From: Charina bottae
Lineage: Eukaryota; Chordata; Lepidosauria; Squamata; Charinaidae
NCBI GenBank assembly: GCA_023362775.1
Contig: JALMGJ010000006.1
Span: forward strand, 9,075,001 to 9,139,000
Length of the DNA stretch: 64,000 bases
Direction of reading: 5' to 3'
Position 1 is the first letter of the stretch. Every line of letters begins with the position of its first letter. The translations under genes and the position numbers were made by a program. This document shows, one piece after another, positions 34,691 to 44,347 of this stretch. A model generated the notes under the pieces. The model was not told the DNA's origin, ran no database searches, and saw only the letters and a program-made list of their open reading frames with translations.

Positions 34691-34984
34691 GGATTTCAGC
34701 CTAGGAAGTAAACCAATGGCACAGCAGGAGCTTCAACTCCAGGGCCTTTTTACATAAAGGTGATTTTTGGCCTGATAAGGCAGCCATGGGGCTATGAAAT
34801 CTGTATTATTGGTGGAAGGAAATACGGAGCTGTGCCTTTAACCTCCCTTTATATTCCAGATGGGCCCTGTTTTTAGGGCCTTTGTGGGACATAACAATGG
34901 ATGCCTGGCACTGATTCAGAGGAACATAAGAACGCCTTTAAAAAGAGGCTGGAGGAAATGTAACATTGGGGATGATTTATTTCT
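34691..34984. other. Non-coding DNA
   Basis: Nothing recognised. Confidence 0.3.
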
Positions 34985-35205
34985 CTGTTTGTTTATGAGG
35001 GTCATGTCCTACCTTTCATTCAAGAGTTCAGGGTGGTGTACAGATCACTGCCTCCTCCCAATTTCCCCCACAACAGCAACTCTATGAGATAGTTGAAAGA
35101 AAATGGCTGGCCCAAAGTCACCAGGGAGCTCCTGTGGCTGAGGGCGAACCAGATCCTGGGTTTCTCCACTTCAGTCCAAACCTTCACTGTTACGCCCCTC
35201 TGGCT
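34985..35205 (-). repeat. tRNA-derived SINE relic, minus strand
   Basis: An L2-like tail region (TCAGGGTGGTGTACAGATCA) precedes GGCTGGCCCAAAGTCACCAG and a degraded tRNA part ending CCTTCACTGTTACGCCCCTC, so the element points leftward. Confidence 0.5.
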
Positions 35206-35792
35206 TTTGGGCTGAGGGGGAGGGACTGGCCCAAAGTCACCCCGATGGCTTCCATGCCTCAGGGTAGGCTGACCATACATCCCGTTTTGAATGGGACAGT
35301 CCCGTTTTTTTAGCATTTTTCAACTGTTCTGTCATTTTGATAATAATCTTAATTTTGTCCCATTTTTTAAACCCGGCGGGAATGGCGCGGAAGGAGGATC
35401 CGAGCCAGAGCTGCCGTTTGGAGGCAGCCCAGAAGAGGAAGCCCTCCTGCCTATCAGTGCATGACAAAGGAGGGCAGAGAGGCAGAGAGGAGGGCAATTG
35501 GCCAGGCGGGAGCCAATCGCGCAGACCAGGGGGCAGGGTTTGCAGGTGGGAGCCAATCACGCAGACCGGGGGCGGGGTTTGCATGTGGGAGCCAATCGCA
35601 TGGACTGGGGGCGAGGACCCCTGTCTTTTTCATGAATACGGGATATTACATAAGACCTCATCCCGTTTTGCCATCCCAATGTCCCATTTTTGTCTCAAGA
35701 ATATATGGTCAGCCTATCTCAGGGAGAACTAGGACTGGCTCTCCCTGCGCCAAGTCGAGCCTTCACTGCTACATTACACTGGCTTTCAATTT
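35206..35792 (-). mobile_element. tRNA-derived SINE, minus strand, split by a hAT-type insertion
   Basis: The left part (to 35264) holds GGGACTGGCCCAAAGTCACC and ends CCTCAGGG. The right part resumes at 35717 with TCTCAGGGAGAACTAGGACT and ends in the tRNA-like CTTCACTGCTACATTACACT. The 450-bp insert between them is a hAT-type element with its own TSD. Confidence 0.6.
35265..35716. mobile_element. hAT-type element (TAGG-CTGACCATA ends) with GC/CCAAT cassette
   Basis: The TIRs are TAGGCTGACCATACATCCCG and the inverted ATATATGGTCAGCCTA. The TSD is CCTCAGGG / TCTCAGGG at 35257-35264 and 35717-35724. In the middle are about three tandem 39-bp units with GGGGCGGGGTTTGCA and GTGGGAGCCAATCACGC, the cassette found in four other elements with different ends. 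No transposase gene. Confidence 0.88.
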
Positions 35793-35800
35793 AGAGATGG

Positions 35801-35805
35801 GGGGG

Positions 35806-35839
<34 letters not shown>
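35801..35839. repeat. G-run and (GA)n microsatellite
   Basis: Nine Gs followed by about 15 GA units. Confidence 0.93.
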
Positions 35840-35842
<3 letters not shown>

Positions 35843-35976
35843 AAGTGAAGGGGTCTCAGCAGCTGCCCATGAGTGGGCACATTGATATTTTGATTACATT
35901 CACATTTTGCATTACTCCACAATGTAGATGGTCCATTGGTTGGTTGATGCAAATACAACCAGCTGTGGGTTATAAC

Positions 35977-36285
35977 TGTGGTGGAATGTGAAGGCGGGAG
36001 ATTTGTACTTTCAGACTTGCAGCCCTTCCCAGTAAACCAGACAGGAAACACAACTAGATGAACTAATTCTACTTTATTGTAAGACTACATTAACAGAATC
36101 TTGCAAGTCTGAAAGTACAAATCTCCCTCCCTCCCTATTGATCGCTTGAGTGGTCAAGGCGGGTCTTTCCTAAGTTTCTTCTCTAGACCTTACCCTCTCG
36201 CTGACTCCCTTTCCTTTTATCTGATCGTTCCCTAGGCAGCATCTCTTCCCTCTGTCCTCCAAGGTCACCTTCACATTCCAACACA
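35977..36285 (-). mobile_element. Putative solo LTR (minus orientation)
   Basis: Begins TGTGGTGGAATGTGAAGG and ends CATTCCAACACA. The perfect 5-bp TSD ATAAC is at 35972-35976 and 36286-36290. The minus strand carries an AATAAAG poly(A) signal. The core CATTAACAGAATCTTGC and GTCTGAAAGTACAAATCTCC is shared with 18963-19223. The two ends are unusually long inverted copies of one another (about 18 bp), and the left end repeats a piece of the interior in reverse. That is atypical for an LTR, so a foldback origin remains possible. Confidence 0.55.
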
Positions 36286-36290
36286 ATAAC

Positions 36291-37131
36291 CATAAGCCGT
36301 GGTTAAACAATGCAGTGCTTTGCATGATGCATCTGGCGTTGTGTCTATAGGCAGAGAGGCTACTCACAGCCCACCCTTGTCAGGGGACCTGGCATTACAA
36401 TCCCACCAGTCTTGGTAACAGGGAACGATGTACCAAATGTGGGGGAGGGGGGAAATGTTTACATCAATTTGAAAGAGAAAAACCATGGTCAACTTTTGGC
36501 ATTTCCTCCAGTGTGCTGGATGGGAAAACCAGGCCCGGAGGAATGGTCTGTTTTTGTCCAGGGGGATCAAAATAACAGCGACAGCTCTTTCCAAAACAAG
36601 GGTTGGTCATCTTGGCTGACCCAGGGCTGTTATTGCTGATGGTGCTGCCTGGATATTTTGGATCTCATCCAGTCCAGCAGCCTTCCCTGATCTGCCATCC
36701 TCCAGAGAACCTGAGACTGCAATTCTTAGACTTTCCAGCCAGAATATCTTCCCAAGGTTTGGGTAGAAGGGTTTGGAATTGCTGGATGTCTTCCATGCGC
36801 AATCAAAAAAGCTGCAACTGCAGGAATCCATCCCAGCTTTCACACTAATGAGTTAGTTGATTAATTTATGCAGCCTCTCTGAGCTTTGACCACTAGCAAC
36901 TATTGAACGAGTAACATGCGGCCTCTCGGAGCTTTTGGTGCTTCAAAAAATAATCACATTCTTGAACAATGCTGTAAATTTATATGGCAGCCGGAGGGGT
37001 TATTTTATTTGCATGTCAGCAGGACTCATTAACAACTCTGGTTTTAGCCCAGGAGACTACTGAGCAAAGTCAAGTGATGCCATCCTGGAGAAGAAACGTA
37101 TCAAATTGCCCTGGAATGCAAAAACAAAACG
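36291..37131. other. Non-coding DNA with a possible conserved patch
   Basis: At about 36975-37045 a repeat-free patch has TAAATTTATATGGCAGCC and TTATTTGCATGTCAGC (an octamer-like ATTTGCAT). It could be a regulatory element, without proof. The rest is unrecognised. Confidence 0.3.
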
Positions 37132-37163
37132 AAAAATAAATAAATAAATAAATAAATAAATAA
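37132..37163. repeat. (AAAT)n microsatellite
   Basis: Eight TAAA units. Confidence 0.92.
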
Positions 37164-38054
37164 GAAAGTGGTGTCCTCGAGGCATCATTAAAAAAAAAAT
37201 AATTGCCCTGAAATACTGGAGCAGAGTTGATCCTTACCATATTTGCAGATATTTTTGTCTCCTTCTTTGCCAAGCTGGATGCTGTGCTGCTCTTAAAATG
37301 GAATCGCGTGGTACTGATCATGGAAATAAACAGTCACAAATATTGGTTTCTCAATTAGGGTTCTAATTTGGAAATCTCTTTGGATGCATAGAGCTTTGTG
37401 GTCTAGGACAGAAGAAAGGAGTGTGCCAAAGAGGAACAGGATACACTCACACTCATATGCTTTCAGGGGGTGGGGAGGTCTGTGTGCTTTTGCTAACCTA
37501 GTGATGAATAGGAGTGCATCCACATGTGCACTGGAGGCAGCCAACGTGAGCGCTGCATAGGAAGTAGGACCACATTGTAATTTCTTCATCATTCCGACGG
37601 CCATTAAGATACAGGGTGTGTGCTTCTGCTTTGCATACAATGCACAGCACTGCATGCAAAGCAGAAACACACACCCTGCTTCATTCCTCCTGAACTAGCC
37701 CAGCTGCACTGCATGATCCCGAGAGTTAGCATCTTTGCATCCTGGACATACACCTTCTAAAATCTTCCAATACAGCAGCAAATGTGTTAAACATTAAACA
37801 TTTATTCTTAGCTGTTCCGCTACCCTCCAACTACTCCCTTCCTACATCTTAACCCTCTGTTATATTTACTGGACCTCTGCAAGGCCTTAAAGATTAGGAT
37901 ATTCTGCCTAATGAAATGGTTAAAATGTGGCTGTTAGATGGGCTCCCATTTGGCTGAAGAGCTGTGCTCCAAAAGTGCTTGTTAATGGCTGCTCTTCAAA
38001 TTGGAGGGAATTATTGTTGAACATTTTTTTTAATCAATGACTTGGGTGGAAGAG
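37164..38054. other. Single-copy non-coding DNA
   Basis: A local inverted duplication surrounds 37610-37678: ACAGGGTGTGTGCTTCTGCT, then its near reverse complement AGCAGAAACACACACCCTG. At 37890-38025 a repeat-free, TAAT-rich patch might be regulatory. Confidence 0.35.
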
Positions 38055-38200
38055 AATTTGGGTTAGTGGGTGGGACAAGGCTGGGAGGAAGAGGTAATAT
38101 TTTAGGTGAAAGAAAAGATTCAAAATGTTCTAGACAGGCTTGAACAGTGGGCTGAAATGAATAGGATGGAACAGATGAGTAGGATGGATCTCCATGACCT
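38055..38200 (+). repeat. CR1-like LINE reverse transcriptase relic
   Basis: The frame from 38106 encodes VLDRLEQWAEMNRMEQ. It resembles the CR1 segment downstream of the catalytic Asp-Asp (Asp-Leu-Asp-Arg-Leu-x-x-Trp-Ala-Glu-x-Asn-x-Met). Both sides are degraded. Confidence 0.5.
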
Positions 38201-38229
38201 CCCAATGCAACACCTGTTCATAATTGCAT

Positions 38230-38935
38230 CACAATTAAGGCTGCCAGGCCCGCAACTAGGGTCTGTGTCACCCAGGAAAACATGGATTCCGCGCCCCTCA
38301 ACAGGGTCAAGTCCCTCGTCTCCCGCGGGGAACAGCAGTGCAGAGGGATGTGGGGGAGGAAGGGGACCCTCCCTATCCCCGTGGGCACCAGGGTTCCCGC
38401 CGGCTGGAACAGATTTGGCAGGGGAGGGTGCAAGGGGCAGCCCCGACGCGGCTGAGAAACGCCGCCTTCCCCCCGGGAGTGCCCCCGTTGGCCCACTGCG
38501 CAGCCCAGCCCGGAGCAGTGGGACCACCCTGCGCCTCCCTCTGCGGCAAGCGCTGGTGAATCAAGCGTGCACGGCGGGCAGGAAGAGTCGCCTCTGCAGA
38601 AGTGCTCAGCTGGGCTTCTGGGACGCGTCTGCGCAGAGGCAGGCTGGGATTGAGGGCAGTGCTCGGCAGACATGGATTGGCTGTGGCCTCGCCCAATGGT
38701 GAGCGTGCGTGAGAGCCGCTCAGCCGCCTCGGGGCAGGGGGCGGGCCGGCCAGCCTGTCTCCATGCTCGCCCGCAACCAATCACCATCAGCGGGGGCGGT
38801 CCCCCGCTGTTGCATGCTGCGCCCTATCGGCGATCATGCCAGGAAACAGTCAGTATACAAATACTATTTTGTCATTTTGGCGCCCCCCCCCCCATAGCGC
38901 GGCGCCTAGGGCACATGACCCGCTTGCCCCCCCCC
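38230..38935. other. CpG-rich island of unclear origin
   Basis: Very GC-rich with many CpGs (for example CCGACGCGGCTGAG and GAAACGCCGCC), unlike the AT-rich surroundings. It contains CCAAT-type motifs (ATTGGCTG, CCCAATGG, ACCAATCA) and GC boxes (GGGGGCGGGCC, GGGGGCGGT). The ends, GCCAGGCCCGCAACTAGGG and GCGGCGCCTAGGGCACATG, look like those of GC-rich DNA transposons, but I find no TSD. It is either a non-autonomous transposon or an orphan promoter island. The 198-codon plus ORF has no recognisable domain. Confidence 0.4.
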
Positions 38936-38944
38936 CCTGCACAC

Positions 38945-39105
38945 AGAGTATGGACAAAAAAATCAAGATGGCAGCCACAATGTTGTGATCAAAGCTCTGC
39001 CTGTTTCTTATGTGTGTTGCACATTAGAAACAGGTGAAACTTCAATCACAACACTGCGGCCACCATCTTGACTTTTTGGGCCACCTCCTGCAGACACCCC
39101 TGATC
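38945..39105. repeat. Foldback miniature element
   Basis: The left arm ATCAAGATGGCAGCCACAAT ... GCCTGTTTCTTA mirrors the right arm AGAAACAGGTGAAAC ... GCGGCCACCATCTTGACTTT around a short ATGTGTGTTGCACAT loop. The right end is CCTGCAGACACCCCTG, matching the terminal repeat of the element at 33339. Confidence 0.65.
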
Positions 39106-39204
39106 ATGATGGAGCAAGAGACAAAAGAGAGGGGCTTCTGTTACAACACTGCAATGCAGTTTAAACCCTTGCCCTCCCCTGCCCTTCTCCCCATGGACAG
39201 TCAT

Positions 39205-39370
39205 GGTCAGAGGTGTCCTTAGGGGCTCAAAGATTGAGGACACACCTGCACGATTAAAGCCCTGCTCCTTTTTTACTTGCATCACAACCCACGAAAAAGG
39301 AGCAGGCTTCAATCACATGGGTGCAGGCACCTTCTTGCCTTTGTGTACCCCTTCTGCAGATCACTACAAT
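39205..39370. repeat. Foldback miniature element, diverged relative
   Basis: The arms GATTAAAGCCCTGCTCCTTT and AAAAGGAGCAGGCTTCAATC are inverted copies around a 30-bp centre. The layout resembles 38945-39105. Confidence 0.5.
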
Positions 39371-40013
39371 AGCATTGTTACTAAAAAAATTCCCCAGAGG
39401 TGGATTTTCCTCCTTCTGTCTTCCCTTGAGATTGATTTGAATCAGCGGAAGCCAGGGTGGTTGTAGGCTATTGGAGAGAAATTAAAGAACAGTGAAAGGC
39501 AGTCCAGATGTTCACCTCCACCCTGTGGTCATCTCATCACTAAAGATGTGCAAGAATTCCATGCCATAGCCGGGAGGATTTTTCCATCATTCACTTCTCC
39601 TTTGAAAGAATTTCTAAGGCAAATTTGCTTTCATCAAATTGAATGAAAACTGATAGGAAAAAAGTAGGCTAATTACTCAAGCCGGCACTAGGGCAGCCCC
39701 AGAGGATGCTGGGCTACAGATTCAATTACTGCCTTCCTGTTCCAAGATTAAAACCTTGTTTCCAACATTGGAGCAGGACAATTTAAAGTTCTCGCCTGGA
39801 TCAGAGGACTGTGTCCTAAGTGCTATATATGTCAAAAGAGAAATCTACAAAGCATCAATGTCTACAAATTATTTATTTACTCATTTACAGCATTCATTTA
39901 TCCTTCCAAACCTATGCACCAATACAAAATCGGTAAAACATACAAACATGATTTAAGCAGAATTTTAAAAATTTACACCAGATAACAACAATGTACTGTA
40001 TATTTACAAGGCT
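39371..40013. other. Non-coding DNA
   Basis: Nothing recognised. Confidence 0.35.
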
Positions 40014-40335
40014 GGAGGAGGAGGGATGATGATGATGATAGAGGAGGAGGAGGAGGAGAGGAGGAGAAGAAGAAGAGGAGGAGGAGGAGGAGAAGAGGAG
40101 GAGGAAGGAGAAGGAGAAGGAGAAGGAGAACAAGGAGGAGGAGGAGGAGGAGGAGGAGGAGGAGGAGGAGGAGGAGGAGGAGGAGGAGGAGGAGGAGGAG
40201 GAGGGATGATGATGATAATAAAGGAGGGGGAGGAGGAGGAAGGGGGAGGATAATGATGATAGAGGAGGAGGAGGAGGAGGAGAAGAGGAGGAGGAAGGAG
40301 GAGGAGAAGGAGAAGGCGATGGAAGAGAAGAAGAA
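40014..40335. repeat. Purine-rich (GGA/GAA)n array
   Basis: GGA, GAA and GAT units with a pure GGA core at about 40135-40202. It has the same character as 41961-42172, so the L2 between them split one array. Long purine strands of this type can form triplex DNA. Confidence 0.95.
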
Positions 40336-40343
40336 GGGATGAT

Positions 40344-41958
40344 TTTATTTATTTATTCAATTTATATAGCCGCCCTTCTCAAACCAGTGACTCTGGGTGG
40401 CTAACAGTAATAAAAACAATCAACAATAAAAACAATACCAAAAAATGAAATATAATATAAATACAGCCGAGAGATCTTAAAAGCCATTGGTGTTAGCACA
40501 GCCATGAAACGGGGCCCTTCACACACTTGGGGGCCCAGGCCCGGGCACAAAGCCAGGTCTCCAAGGCCTTCCAAAAAGCCAAAAGGGTCGGGGCCATCCT
40601 AATCTCAGGAGGAAGGATGTTCCAGAGGGCAGGCGCCACAGCAGAAAAGGCACGTCTCCTGGTCCCTGCCAGCCAACACTCCTTGGCTGACGGGACCCGG
40701 AGCATGCCCATCCTACTGGACTGGATTGGATGGGTAGAAACAACTGGGAAAAGACGGTCCCTAAGGCAACCCAGTCCCAAGCCATGAAGAGCTTTAAAGG
40801 TGACAACCAGCACCTTGAATTGCACCCAGAAACACACCAGCAACCAATGCCCGCCCATCCCCAACTCCCGAAGCCGGTCCAGAAGGATACCATGATCGAT
40901 GGTATCAAAGGACGAGAGGTCAAGAAGAGCAAGGATGGTTGCACTGCCCCCATCCCGCTCCCACCAGAGGTCATCCAAGGGCACGATCAATGCCATCTTA
41001 GTCCCAAATCCCGGCCTGAATCCTGACTGAAAGGGGTCTAGATAATCCGCTTCATCCAAAGCCCTTTGAAGCTGCCGTGTGATCACTTTCTCAACAACCT
41101 TCCTTAAAAAGGGGGGGTTGGAGACTGGACGGAAACTATCCAGATTGGTTGCGTAGAGTGATGGCCCCTTCAGGAGGGGGTGCACCACCACCTCCTTAAG
41201 AGTCGGTGGGACCACCCCCTCCCTCAAAGAGGAATTAACCACCGCCCAGACACAATCACATGTCCTTTCCCGGGCAGCCTTGACTACCCAGGAGGGGCAC
41301 GGATCTAACACAGAAGTGGCTGAACTAACAGCTACAAGAACCCTGTCCACTTCCTCAGGTTCAACAGGCTCGAACTCCTCCCAGACAACCATGCAAGACT
41401 CAGATCCCGTAGCCCCCACTGGCCTTGCAGCAAGGCTGGAATTCAACGCAGAGCGGATACGAGTGACTTTACCTGCCAGATGCTCAGCATATTCCTCACA
41501 ATGGCCCTGATGGTAGACCCACGAACTACTCCCTCCCAGGAGAGTCCGGATCACCCAAAGCAGGGCTGCTGGGCGGCTATCTGCAGATGCAATAAGAGCG
41601 GAGAAATAACCAAATTTCACCACCCTTACCACCACGAGGTAGGCTCTAATAGCAGCTCTAGCTTGTGTTTGATCGTCTTTGCTCCCCGTCTTCCGCCAGC
41701 AGTGCTCCAGGCATCTCTTAGCCCTCTTCAGCTCCTCCGTAAACCACGGGGAGCCACGGGAGCCATGGGCACGGAGAGGCCACTCAGGCACGATCCGATC
41801 CAAAGCCGTGGCCACTCTCTCTTTCCACGTGGCCACCAAGGCCTCGGCTGGACCGTGAAGCAGACTTCCTGGAACAACCCCGAAGCTCCCTCTGAAACCC
41901 AATTGGGTCCATCAGTCGCCTGGGGTGGGCTGATCTAATAGGTAAAGCCTCCCTGCAG
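40344..41958 (-). mobile_element. L2-type LINE insertion with internal deletion
   Basis: Minus-strand insertion into the purine array. The 3' tail is at its left end: TTTATTTATTCAATTTATAT, then AGCCGCCC and ACTCTGGGTGGCT. GGGATGAT occurs on both sides (40336-40343 and 41962-41969), consistent with a TSD, although the array makes this weak evidence. It is truncated at the 5' end and deleted inside the reverse transcriptase. Confidence 0.85.
40493..41902 (-). CDS. L2-type ORF2 remnant, in-frame deleted reverse transcriptase
   Basis: A 469-codon frame with no stop. Residues 50-120 are the linker region (PWFTEELKRAKRCLEHCWRK). Residues 230-345 are the first half of the reverse transcriptase: FRPVSNPPFLRKVVEKVI at 257-274, FQSGFRPGFGTKMALI at 291-306, and motif A LLDLSSFDTIDHGIL at 326-340. 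At about residue 350 (near 40852) the frame jumps to the C-terminal domain (QFKVLVVTFKALHGLG at 361-376, AFSAVAPALWNILPPE). The catalytic Asp-Asp motif C and all intervening residues are missing, so it cannot be an active polymerase. Endonuclease is absent too. The frame has stayed open despite the deletion. Confidence 0.88.
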   Translation of the reverse strand: MGFRGSFGVVPGSLLHGPAEALVATWKERVATALDRIVPEWPLRAHGSRGSPWFTEELKRAKRCLEHCWRKTGSKDDQTQARAAIRAYLVVVRVVKFGYFSALIASADSRPAALLWVIRTLLGGSSSWVYHQGHCEEYAEHLAGKVTRIRSALNSSLAARPVGATGSESCMVVWEEFEPVEPEEVDRVLVAVSSATSVLDPCPSWVVKAARERTCDCVWAVVNSSLREGVVPPTLKEVVVHPLLKGPSLYATNLDSFRPVSNPPFLRKVVEKVITRQLQRALDEADYLDPFQSGFRPGFGTKMALIVPLDDLWWERDGGSATILALLDLSSFDTIDHGILLDRLRELGMGGHWLLVCFWVQFKVLVVTFKALHGLGLGCLRDRLFPVVSTHPIQSSRMGMLRVPSAKECWLAGTRRRAFSAVAPALWNILPPEIRMAPTLLAFWKALETWLCARAWAPKCVKGPVSWLC

Positions 41959-41960
41959 AG

Positions 41961-42172
41961 GGGGATGATGATGATAAAGGAGGGGGAGGAGGAGGGGGAG
42001 GATAATGATAGAGGAGGAGGAGGAGGAGGAGGAGGAGGAGGAGGAGGAGGAGGAGGAGGAGGAGGAGGAGGAGGAGGAGGAGATGGAAGGAGAAGGGATG
42101 ATGATGACAATGGAGGGGGGGGAGGAGGAGGAGGGGGAGGGATGTTGATGATAAAGGAGGAGGAGGAGATTT
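41961..42172. repeat. Purine-rich (GGA)n array, right half
   Basis: GAT and GGA units with a long pure GGA core at about 42011-42080. It is the continuation of the array at 40014-40335. Confidence 0.95.
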
Positions 42173-43299
42173 TCATCCAACTTCAAAAACAAAAACACAA
42201 AAACATACATTCTACAAAAATGATATCAGATGTGCTTTTCTGGGGAGAAGTCTGTTCTTTAACCAAGGTATCATTACTAATAACATCTTTCTCTTAGTAG
42301 TTACCCCTCTCCCTTCATTGGAACAGATCTGATTTTAATAAAATTACTATTAAAAAGAAAAAGGAACAGATCTGATGAAGATGTCAAAGTCTCGGTAAAT
42401 TCACGTGGGAGAAGATGGTCCCAAGCAATTCATGGTTTCCAAGACTTAAATCAGAGCTTTAAATTGAGATCAGAAACTCAAAATAATACAATTTATGTTT
42501 GAGTTTGATATCAAATTCAATCCTATCTTATTCCTTTATAAACATTTACAAAAACACTGGTAAATCTAATTAGAGAATTAATTATGAAATTGTGAAACAT
42601 GAATACATACTAATTTATACTCCAGTATTCAATAAAAGAACTTTTGCAAATTTAGGGTTCTGCTGTCAACTATTCTATATCTTACCATCCCACTAATTTT
42701 CAATAATAGTGGCAACTGCCAAATGTTATTTCTCCATCATTTCCATGTAAACCCATTTTTCATTTCCCAAGTTTTCTGCAGTTATCAGTTTTATTGCTGT
42801 TAATTAAGACAGAGCTCATTCATTGATGTATTTTTTTATGTATAGGAATGGAAACATTCCAGCAAAGTTGGTGTGGGGCTAAAGTGAAGCAATGCTGGGT
42901 GTATTTCTTTATATCACTTTTAACTTGTTTCCAAAATATCTGGATACTTCCAACCCCACTTTTAATATGATCAGTAAGAAGACCTTGGACAGCTCTTCCA
43001 TCTCTTCTTAACATTTTTAATGAGGAAAAAGAAAGGCTAAAAATGAAAATGCAGTGAAAATGAAGCAGGGTTATAAGTGAAGAAGGTTATTGTCAGGATC
43101 ATTCCCATAAAATGCTATGAAAAGGCAGAAGAAGGGCACAAAGAAAGCTGCATCTAGGATCCTCTCTATCCATATTATCTATTTCCAATAAGTACAGCTA
43201 TATTTTTTCAATTTTATTTAGTCATAACCGTGCCAACTACCAGCAATACCTCAACTTGTTTGTATCCAGCTCTGAAACTGGAAATCTCTTTCTCTAATG
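42173..43299. other. AT-rich non-coding DNA with a small L2 relic
   Basis: At about 42400-42485 the minus strand resembles the C-terminal L2 block: AGAAGATGGTCCCAAGCAAT, CATGGTTTCCAAGAC and AGAGCTTTAAATTGA parallel the copy at 40.73-40.83 kb. The rest is unrecognised. Confidence 0.4.
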
Positions 43300-43367
43300 C
43301 AGTGTTTCTCAAACGTGGCGACTTTAAGACATGTGGACTTCAACTCCCAGAATTCCCCAGCCAGCCA
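43300..43367. mobile_element. Palindromic hAT-type miniature element, half copy
   Basis: CAGTGTTTCTCAAACGTGGC, then CTTCAACTCCCAGAATTCCC and CAGCCAGCC. The second arm is missing. Confidence 0.7.
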
Positions 43368-43782
43368 ATCAGCCCTAGCGAGATATTCCAGTCTGCTTTT
43401 CAGTCTCACAAATTTCCCAGAACTATAAGATGTTCATAGTCTGGTCCCACAGCAAATCCCCATCTCAGAAAAACCATGAGCCCCAGCTGCCAAAATTAAT
43501 AAGCTTTCTTTGAACTGCTGGAGGCTGTTCATCCCACGCTCAGATTCTCATTCGTTCTCCCCTCACATGAGGGCTTCTGAACATGTTATTTGATGCCCAT
43601 TTCATGAATGGAGGATTTCTTTTCCTCTTTGTTGCTGGAAGCATCTTTTTGTGACCAATTACAGGCAAAAGCAACCTGACAATAGTAAATTAATAGCCTT
43701 TGGCAATAACCTCCCATACAGTGCTTCTCTTTGGATTAGAGATGTTCCCTTCCTGTTCCAGAAGCCCGGGGACATCATGGTC
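43368..43782. other. Non-coding DNA
   Basis: Nothing recognised. Confidence 0.35.
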
Positions 43783-43851
43783 CCGAGGAGGAAGGACGCA
43801 GTTCATGCCCTGGTCACTTCACAACTGGATTATTGCAATGTACTCTACAAG

Positions 43852-44347
43852 ATCCAGTTTGCTGTAGTGGTTAAGGCACCAGGCTAGAAACTGGGAGACA
43901 GTGACTGTAGCTTGAATCATGTCAGCTGGGTTTCTATTTTCTCAGTGGAAACGTTTTTCACTCATTTTTTCCACTTTTCATTTTCATTTTCATAATAATA
44001 TTGAATAATAATGAATATTCAATAATCGAATAATAATAATATTGAATAATAATGAAATAATTTTCAGTATTTCCACTGAGAAAATAGAAATCCAGCTGAC
44101 ATGATTCAAGCTACAGACAATTCCACCTGGATGACTGAGAACCTTCATAGACATATGGGAGACAGTGAGTTCTAGTCCCACCTTGGGCACGAAGCCAGCT
44201 GGGGGAGCTTGGGCCGGTCCTTCTCTCTCAGCCCTAGGAAGAAGGCAAGGGCAAACCACTTCTGAAAAACCTTGCCAAGAAAACTGCAGGGACTAGTCTA
44301 GGCAGTTGCCCGTAGTCAACAGTGACTCAAAGGTAAACACACACACA
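43852..44347 (+). mobile_element. Sauria-type SINE inserted in L2, itself interrupted
   Basis: CCAGTTTGCTGTAGTGGTTA (A-box), GAGTTCTAGTCCCACC (B-box, after the internal insert), GCTTGGGCCGGTCC, GGCAAACCACTTCTG, GCCAAGAAAACTGCAGGGAC and GTCAACAGTGACTCAAAGG. The host L2 sequence is duplicated at the ends: CAATGTACTCTACA and CAATATGCACTCTACA. Confidence 0.85.
43905..44156 (+). mobile_element. Foldback insert inside the SINE
   Basis: A 252-bp insert flanked by a perfect 12-bp TSD GGGAGACAGTGA (43893-43904 and 44157-44168). Two 47-bp arms (43905-43951 and 44070-44116) are almost perfect inverted copies around an AATAAT-rich loop. A 40-bp unpaired tail ends GAGAACCTTCATAGACATAT. The TSD length points to retrotransposition with an inverted 5' part rather than a DNA transposon. 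The source family is not recognised. Confidence 0.75.

Noticed and set aside
38106..38702. 198-codon ORF with overlapping minus-strand ORFs of 189 and 135 codons
   Set aside because: GC-rich island with several frames open by composition; only the first part is a CR1 relic. No coherent domain.
40026..40253. Glu/Gly-rich 75-codon ORF
   Set aside because: Translation of a GGA/GAA microsatellite.
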